Shown here: positions 58,527 through 64,000 of the stretch, piece by piece
How the letters are laid out: each line of letters starts with the position of its first letter
Position numbering within the stretch: position 1 is the first letter of the stretch
Source: Acanthamoeba lenticulata
Lineage: Eukaryota > Discosea > Longamoebia > Acanthamoebidae
Reading direction: 5' to 3'
Assembly: GCA_002179805.1 (NCBI GenBank)
Contig: NAVB01000005.1
Location: 1-64,000, forward strand
Length of the DNA: 64,000 bases
Translations under genes and position numbers: made by a program
The notes under the pieces: generated by a model
Told to the model about the DNA's origin: nothing
The model's database searches: none
Seen by the model: only the letters and a program-made list of their open reading frames with translations

Positions 58527-58886
58527 ATGTCGAGAGATCCCGCGATTACTGGCGCTGCGTTTGGGTTCGTGAGTCACCGCTGCGCTAAGCTGGGCAAGGG
58601 CAACAACGAGGCCATCAAGACTTGTGCCGTTGCTGAGACAAAAGAGCTCAACAAGGTCTGCGGCGAGGAGCTCCATGCCCTGGGGGACTGCGTCGACGAT
58701 CAAGGGAATGGCTACGGCGTGTGCGCCCGGCAGTCATTCGACCTCCGCGTCTGCGTGCAAGCCAACTTTGGCTTCGATTACGTTCTTGAGTCTAAGAAGC
58801 GGAGCGCTAGGAAGAACAAGACCACTGTTCCTACAGAACTCGCTGATACAGAGAAGCTGGAGAAGGCTGCTTCCCTAAGGAAGTGA
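58527..58886 (+). CDS. Twin-CX9C (CHCH-type) small protein
   Basis: Single exon, 119 residues from ATG 58527. It has two CX9C motifs, Cys45-x9-Cys55 and Cys66-x9-Cys76, separated by ten residues, plus Cys19 and Cys33. This is the pattern of coiled-coil-helix proteins imported into the mitochondrial intermembrane space by Mia40 and used in respiratory-complex assembly or as complex I subunits (NDUFA8-like). Helices are visible as CGEELHALGDC and CARQSFDLRVC. The C-terminus is Lys-rich. Which CHCH family it belongs to cannot be decided from sequence alone. Confidence 0.75.
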   Translation: MSRDPAITGAAFGFVSHRCAKLGKGNNEAIKTCAVAETKELNKVCGEELHALGDCVDDQGNGYGVCARQSFDLRVCVQANFGFDYVLESKKRSARKNKTTVPTELADTEKLEKAASLRK

Positions 58887-59514
58887 TTTCCATCTTAACA
58901 CTGATAGTTTTTACAATTTTACTGGAGCTGGTGAGGCAACTAAGCCTAATCTATGGAGGTAGTGCAGCTAACCGACACAAGAACCTGGCCCACTTACAAG
59001 TTGTTCAGCGCCCACAAGTTTGGCGCCATAACCCCCAATTTGGAAATACAACCAACATCGGCGCAACGTCACTTCGACCCACTTCTATCTGGTCTCGCCT
59101 CCTCTATTGAAGGCTGCACGAAGGATTATGGCTGGCGGCTGGCGTGAGGCCTCGCCCGGCGGCTTCAAGGTAAGCGTCGAGGACGGCCACGGGCGGAATG
59201 TAAGGTTGGCACCAAACCGACGGGCTGGTCCCCAGTTAAAGGTGTGATCGAAAGCGGTTGGTGTCGTCACGGGCAGATTCGGGGCAGTACCCTGCCTGAC
59301 TCGTCGTAATGGTCATAGTGATGCGTCGTGTCTGAGATATCACCACTGACGTAGCGCACCAACCCTTGTCCACCACAACATCAGCATCCGTGGCAAGAAC
59401 TGGGCCGTAAGAGATTTCGAAACTCCAGTTCCAAAAACACTAACCAACATTCCAACCAAGAGCTCAGAAAGAAAAACAATTTCTACTCCAAAAGACTTTT
59501 ATTTTTAAAGGTCT
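58887..59514. other. Intergenic, 628 bases, no gene seen
   Basis: The longest gap after 3251-3965. It should hold the 3' end of the CHCH gene and the promoter of the kinase at 59515. Two short frames (60-75 codons) lack any family pattern. An AT-rich ~60-base stretch lies directly before the kinase start codon. Confidence 0.55.
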
Positions 59515-60882
59515 ATGGGAAACGTGGCTGGCCGAACGAAAGGAAGAGTACCCGGCCTCCTCCTCGAGGACTGCGGATTGGGCGTGCCAATCCAGGCGCT
59601 CGCCGCATCCGGATGGCAGGAAGACGAAGGCCCCATTTTCGAGCGCCTAGTTGAGTTCTGGCGCGTGGACGACAGTGAGTTGGACTCGTCCGTGACGGGC
59701 GACATAGCCGGCAAGTTCGACCAGCAGGTGACGGTGGTTAGGTGGCGTGGCGACCTGCTCGTCCTCAAGCGCTGCCTCCGTCCCTCCAGCCTCTGTGCAG
59801 AGCTTGCTGTCTGGTTTCGCCTCCGCCCCCACAGGTGTGCTCACTACTCAACAACTAGCTTGAAGACGTTGAACTGAGCGGCTGTTCCTCATGCATGGAC
59901 TCGCCACCAGCCGCTTGGTGGGGTTCAGGGGCGTGGTGCCCGAGCTTCTGGCCCACCTGACCGAATACGTGGCCGGCGGCACGCTGGAGGACTACCTGCT
60001 GTCGCCCGAGGCGCCCGCCTTGGGCAGCGCGGCGTGGCTGCTGCAAGCCACCGTCCTCCTCCGCGACGTGGCTCGCGGCATGGCGCACCTCCACAGCGAG
60101 GGCTACCTCTGGCGCGACTGTGCCGCACGCAACGTGCTTCTGTGCCACGAGCCTGGCGACGAGCGTCTGCTGCGTGCCAAGTATGCGGCATCTCGCCTGT
60201 GTCAACCTGTTTCATAGGGGCAACTCACGTCGTGGAGTCCTGCAACGACGCATTGTGCAGGATCACCGACTTTGGCTTTACGCGCAAGATGGACCCCGAC
60301 GGCCGCGTCGTGGTGCCCACGCAATCGCTCAACCTGCCGATCCGCATCTGCGCCCCCGAGTCGCTCGCCTCGAGTGACGCTGAGTACTCGATCAAGGTGG
60401 AGCTCACTGCCCTTCGTCTTGCTCATCCTGTCCAACCAACATAGCGCTCACATCACGCCTTTCTCGCCCCGCTTTATGCAGAGCGAAGTGTGGTCTTTGG
60501 GTGTGCTGATGTACAGCCTCTTCGCCCGTCAGCGTACCGACGGCTCCACCTTATCCCCCTTGCCTGACCCCATTTCACTGACCACACGGGCACACGCACA
60601 GGGCCGTATGGCGATTTGCCCACTGCGCAGTTGGTCGAAGGCTTGACGGCAGGCACTCTCGCCCTGAGCGTCGACGACTTGGTACTGTTTCAAAGCGCGT
60701 CTTCCTCTACAAGCGACGAGGCGATCGCGCAACAAGAGGGAGATACATGCAAGCAAGCGAGCCAACGATTATATCGGCTGTTCAAGGCCTGTTTGCGACA
60801 CAAGCCAGAACACCGCCCAACGATGAAGAAGGCCCTGGACAAGCTCACCTCCGTTCTCGGCTTGCTCGAGTCAGCTCCCTGA
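59515..60882 (+). CDS. Tyrosine-kinase-like protein kinase with WRD catalytic loop, probably N-myristoylated
   Basis: The ATG at 59515 gives MGNVAGRTK, a good N-myristoylation signal. Kinase features: a weak glycine loop (TGDIAGKFDQQVTVV), a VAIK-like lysine in LLVLKRC, the catalytic loop LWRDCAARNVLL (HRD changed to WRD, with AARN as in tyrosine kinases), ITDFGFTRKMD, LPIRICAPESLASS (compare LPVRWMAPES of tyrosine kinases), SEVWSLGVLMYSLFARQRT and GPYGDLPTAQLVEGL. The C-lobe ends with FKACLRHKPEHRPTMKKAL. Asp and DFG are kept, so activity is possible, but the HRD histidine is lost. Five exons. No SH2 or other domain is seen. Confidence 0.8.
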
Positions 60883-61120
60883 GTTTGTTTATTTCTGTTT
60901 ATTTGATTTAATTTAATCATTTTTGGTTTCTGTCGACAGCGTCGGTTCGGGCAGAAGATGGTCTAGCACGTGGGCTCGTGTGCGAAAGGAAGGCCGGGAC
61001 TCCCCCGAGAGAGTTGGAGAGACAGTCAGACAGTCGTCGTTGTTGTTCCTAAAGAACGTGAGCGTGGGGAGGGCGCACCACACGCGCGCAAATCGAGAGG
61101 TGGAGTGGCTACGTTCGAAG

Positions 61121-62742
<1,622 letters not shown>

Positions 62743-62830
62743 GGAAGGCCCTTTGAGGAAACCCTTCTTCCTCTTGATCAAATTTTTTTTTGGTTTTGCT
62801 TTTGTACAGTCCTCCTCTTCCCTTTCCTCT

Positions 62831-62849
62831 TCTCTCTCTCTCTCTCTCT
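62831..62849. repeat. CT dinucleotide run
   Basis: A (TC)n run of about 19 bases lies in the 221-base gap between two convergent genes, probably 3' UTR sequence. Confidence 0.8.
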
Positions 62850-62963
62850 ACAATAACGCCGTTTCCCTCATCTCTTCTCCGACTCCTCGTCCGCTTCGTG
62901 CGTGGCCACGAGCCTCCAAACGGCAATAAATAATCATAAGAAAAAAAAGCCTTGAACGAAGCA

Positions 62964-64000
62964 CTAGTCCTCCTTGCGAAGCTTGACGGGGAGCTTGATC
63001 TTGACCTTGGTCGAGCCCGCCACCGACGTCACGCGCGGAACCGTGGAGGCCGTAGACGGGGACGACGGGCTCGAGCTGAAGTGGAAGGACGACGAAGGCG
63101 AAGCCGGCACCGACGACGAGGGCGTGCTCGAGCGAGGCGTGCCGGACCGCGACGACGGCCGCGAAGACCTGCCGCCCGTCCCCGACGAGTGGCCCGACGA
63201 CGTCTTGGGCGTGTAGGGCGTCGAGGCCGCCGACGATCTGGAGCCGCCACCGGAGCGCCCACGGCCAGAGGCTGGCGCTGGCGTCGACACGGGCGTCTCG
63301 GCCGCGTCCTGCGGTCAAGCACAATAACCGGTCGTAAGGCTTTTGGCTACCGATAGTGAAGGGGAAGAAAGGGGCGCACCTGAGCCCCGAGGAGGGCCTC
63401 GAGCTCTTGGATCTCGGTCTCGTTCTCGCGGAGGGCTTCAATGCAGACGGTGACGAGCGTATCGGCCATGGGAGGGAGCTGCGGGAAGCGCGTCGCGCAG
63501 TACTTGCGGCAGTTGGCCGCCATAAGCCGAATGTCTGCCATCAGCGCGTTCTGATGGTTGTTGTCATTGATTGGATGAAGGTCAGCTACAGTCCCACGCA
63601 AGCCTAAAACGAGCTTCAAGGCAGGGAGGTAGACGCACCTGCGAGAGGTACTTGAAGGCCTTGACGTTGGCGTGGATGGTGCTGAGGTCGATGGGCTTCT
63701 TGATGTACTTGTGGTAGTCGGGGGCCTCTGCGGCGGTGACCGGTTGGAGGAACGGCGACGCGTAGTCGTGGCTCTTGACCCGGAGCAGGGCCTTCTCAAA
63801 GATGGCCGCCAGCTGCACGCCGGCGCCGCGCCCAGTCTTGCTGCTGGCCCGCGCAGTCCGCGCCGGCTTAGCCGGGTTGGTCATGTAGGTGGGCTCCGAC
63901 AGCTCCGAAGCCGGTCGCTTGCGCGTCAGCGCGCCAGGCGGCAGATCCTTCTTGCTGATCCGCAGGATGAGCTTCTTCTCCCCGCCAGCACTGCTGGCAC
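62964..64000 (-). CDS. Bromodomain protein, TAF1-like C-terminus; 5' end beyond the window
   Basis: Partial gene with its start beyond base 64000. The visible N-terminal part reads KKLILRISKKDLPPGALTRK and EPTYMTNPAKPA. The bromodomain is VQLAAIFEKALLRVKSHDYA, SPFLQPVTAAEAPDYHKYI, KKPIDLSTIHANVKAFKYLS, then after an intron NALMADIRLMAANCRKYCAT, with the acetyl-lysine-binding Asn replaced in context by ANCRKYC (Asn kept). A helical end (VTVCIEALRENETEIQELEA) follows. The last exon is a ~110-residue Ser/Thr/Pro tail ending KVKIKLPVKLRKED at TAG 62964-62966. The KLxLRIxKKxLPPG element before the bromodomain resembles TAF1. The TFIID assignment is tentative. Confidence 0.75.

Noticed and set aside
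58883..59110. 75-codon plus-strand frame beginning with a hydrophobic stretch
   Set aside because: It starts inside the stop region of the CHCH gene without an ATG, is short, and becomes random after the hydrophobic part.

Overview
The window is nuclear DNA from an intron-rich, GC-rich, gene-dense protist. It is most likely an Acanthamoeba-type amoebozoan. This is inferred from very short GT-AG introns (roughly 40-110 bases), many exons per gene, start codons of neighbouring genes only tens to hundreds of bases apart, and a content of RGS, LIM, kelch-BTB, F-box/WD40, PAK, Rictor and minor-spliceosome proteins next to bacterial-type enzymes. I find 32 protein-coding genes, 31 of them complete and one running off the right edge. 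I see no tRNA, rRNA, CRISPR or transposon. Gene spans below run from start codon to stop codon and include introns. Exons were joined by hand from reading frame, splice signals and family conservation, so single boundaries may be wrong.

Layout. 0-7 kb: an LDH2-family dehydrogenase, a type I membrane protein with a Ser/Pro stalk, and a LIM-RGS protein. 7-18 kb: an MFS transporter, a secreted protein, a secreted beta-lactamase-like hydrolase, an amidohydrolase and a cytochrome-b5-reductase-like flavoprotein. 18-25.4 kb: an ankyrin/F-box/small-GTPase fusion, an SLC35-type transporter, a small RGS protein, Sec61 gamma and a U11/U12 25K-like protein. 25.4-34.2 kb: a kelch-BTB protein, a His-Me-finger zinc protein with a frameshift, a BAR-domain protein, an MRG-domain protein and a RING protein. 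34.3-46 kb: Rictor (TORC2), a conserved protein of unknown function, and a PITRM1/PreP protease. 46-54 kb: a secreted glycoprotein, a METTL21-like methyltransferase, PSMG2, an F-box/WD40 protein and a PAK-like kinase. 54-64 kb: a glycerophosphotransferase-like/TTLL12 fusion, a twin-CX9C protein, two probably acylated kinases and a TAF1-like bromodomain protein.

There is no operon logic. Several genes nevertheless share themes: G-protein and Rho/TORC2 signalling (two RGS proteins, PAK, BAR, Rictor, two membrane-targeted kinases) and ubiquitin/proteasome function (two F-box proteins, a RING protein, a kelch-BTB protein, PSMG2).

The most unusual objects are two domain fusions. One joins ankyrin repeats, an F-box and a degenerate Ras/Rab-like GTPase (18227-21130). 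The other joins a CDP-glycerol-glycerophosphotransferase-like domain to TTLL12 (54234-58382), apparently through a GC-AG intron.
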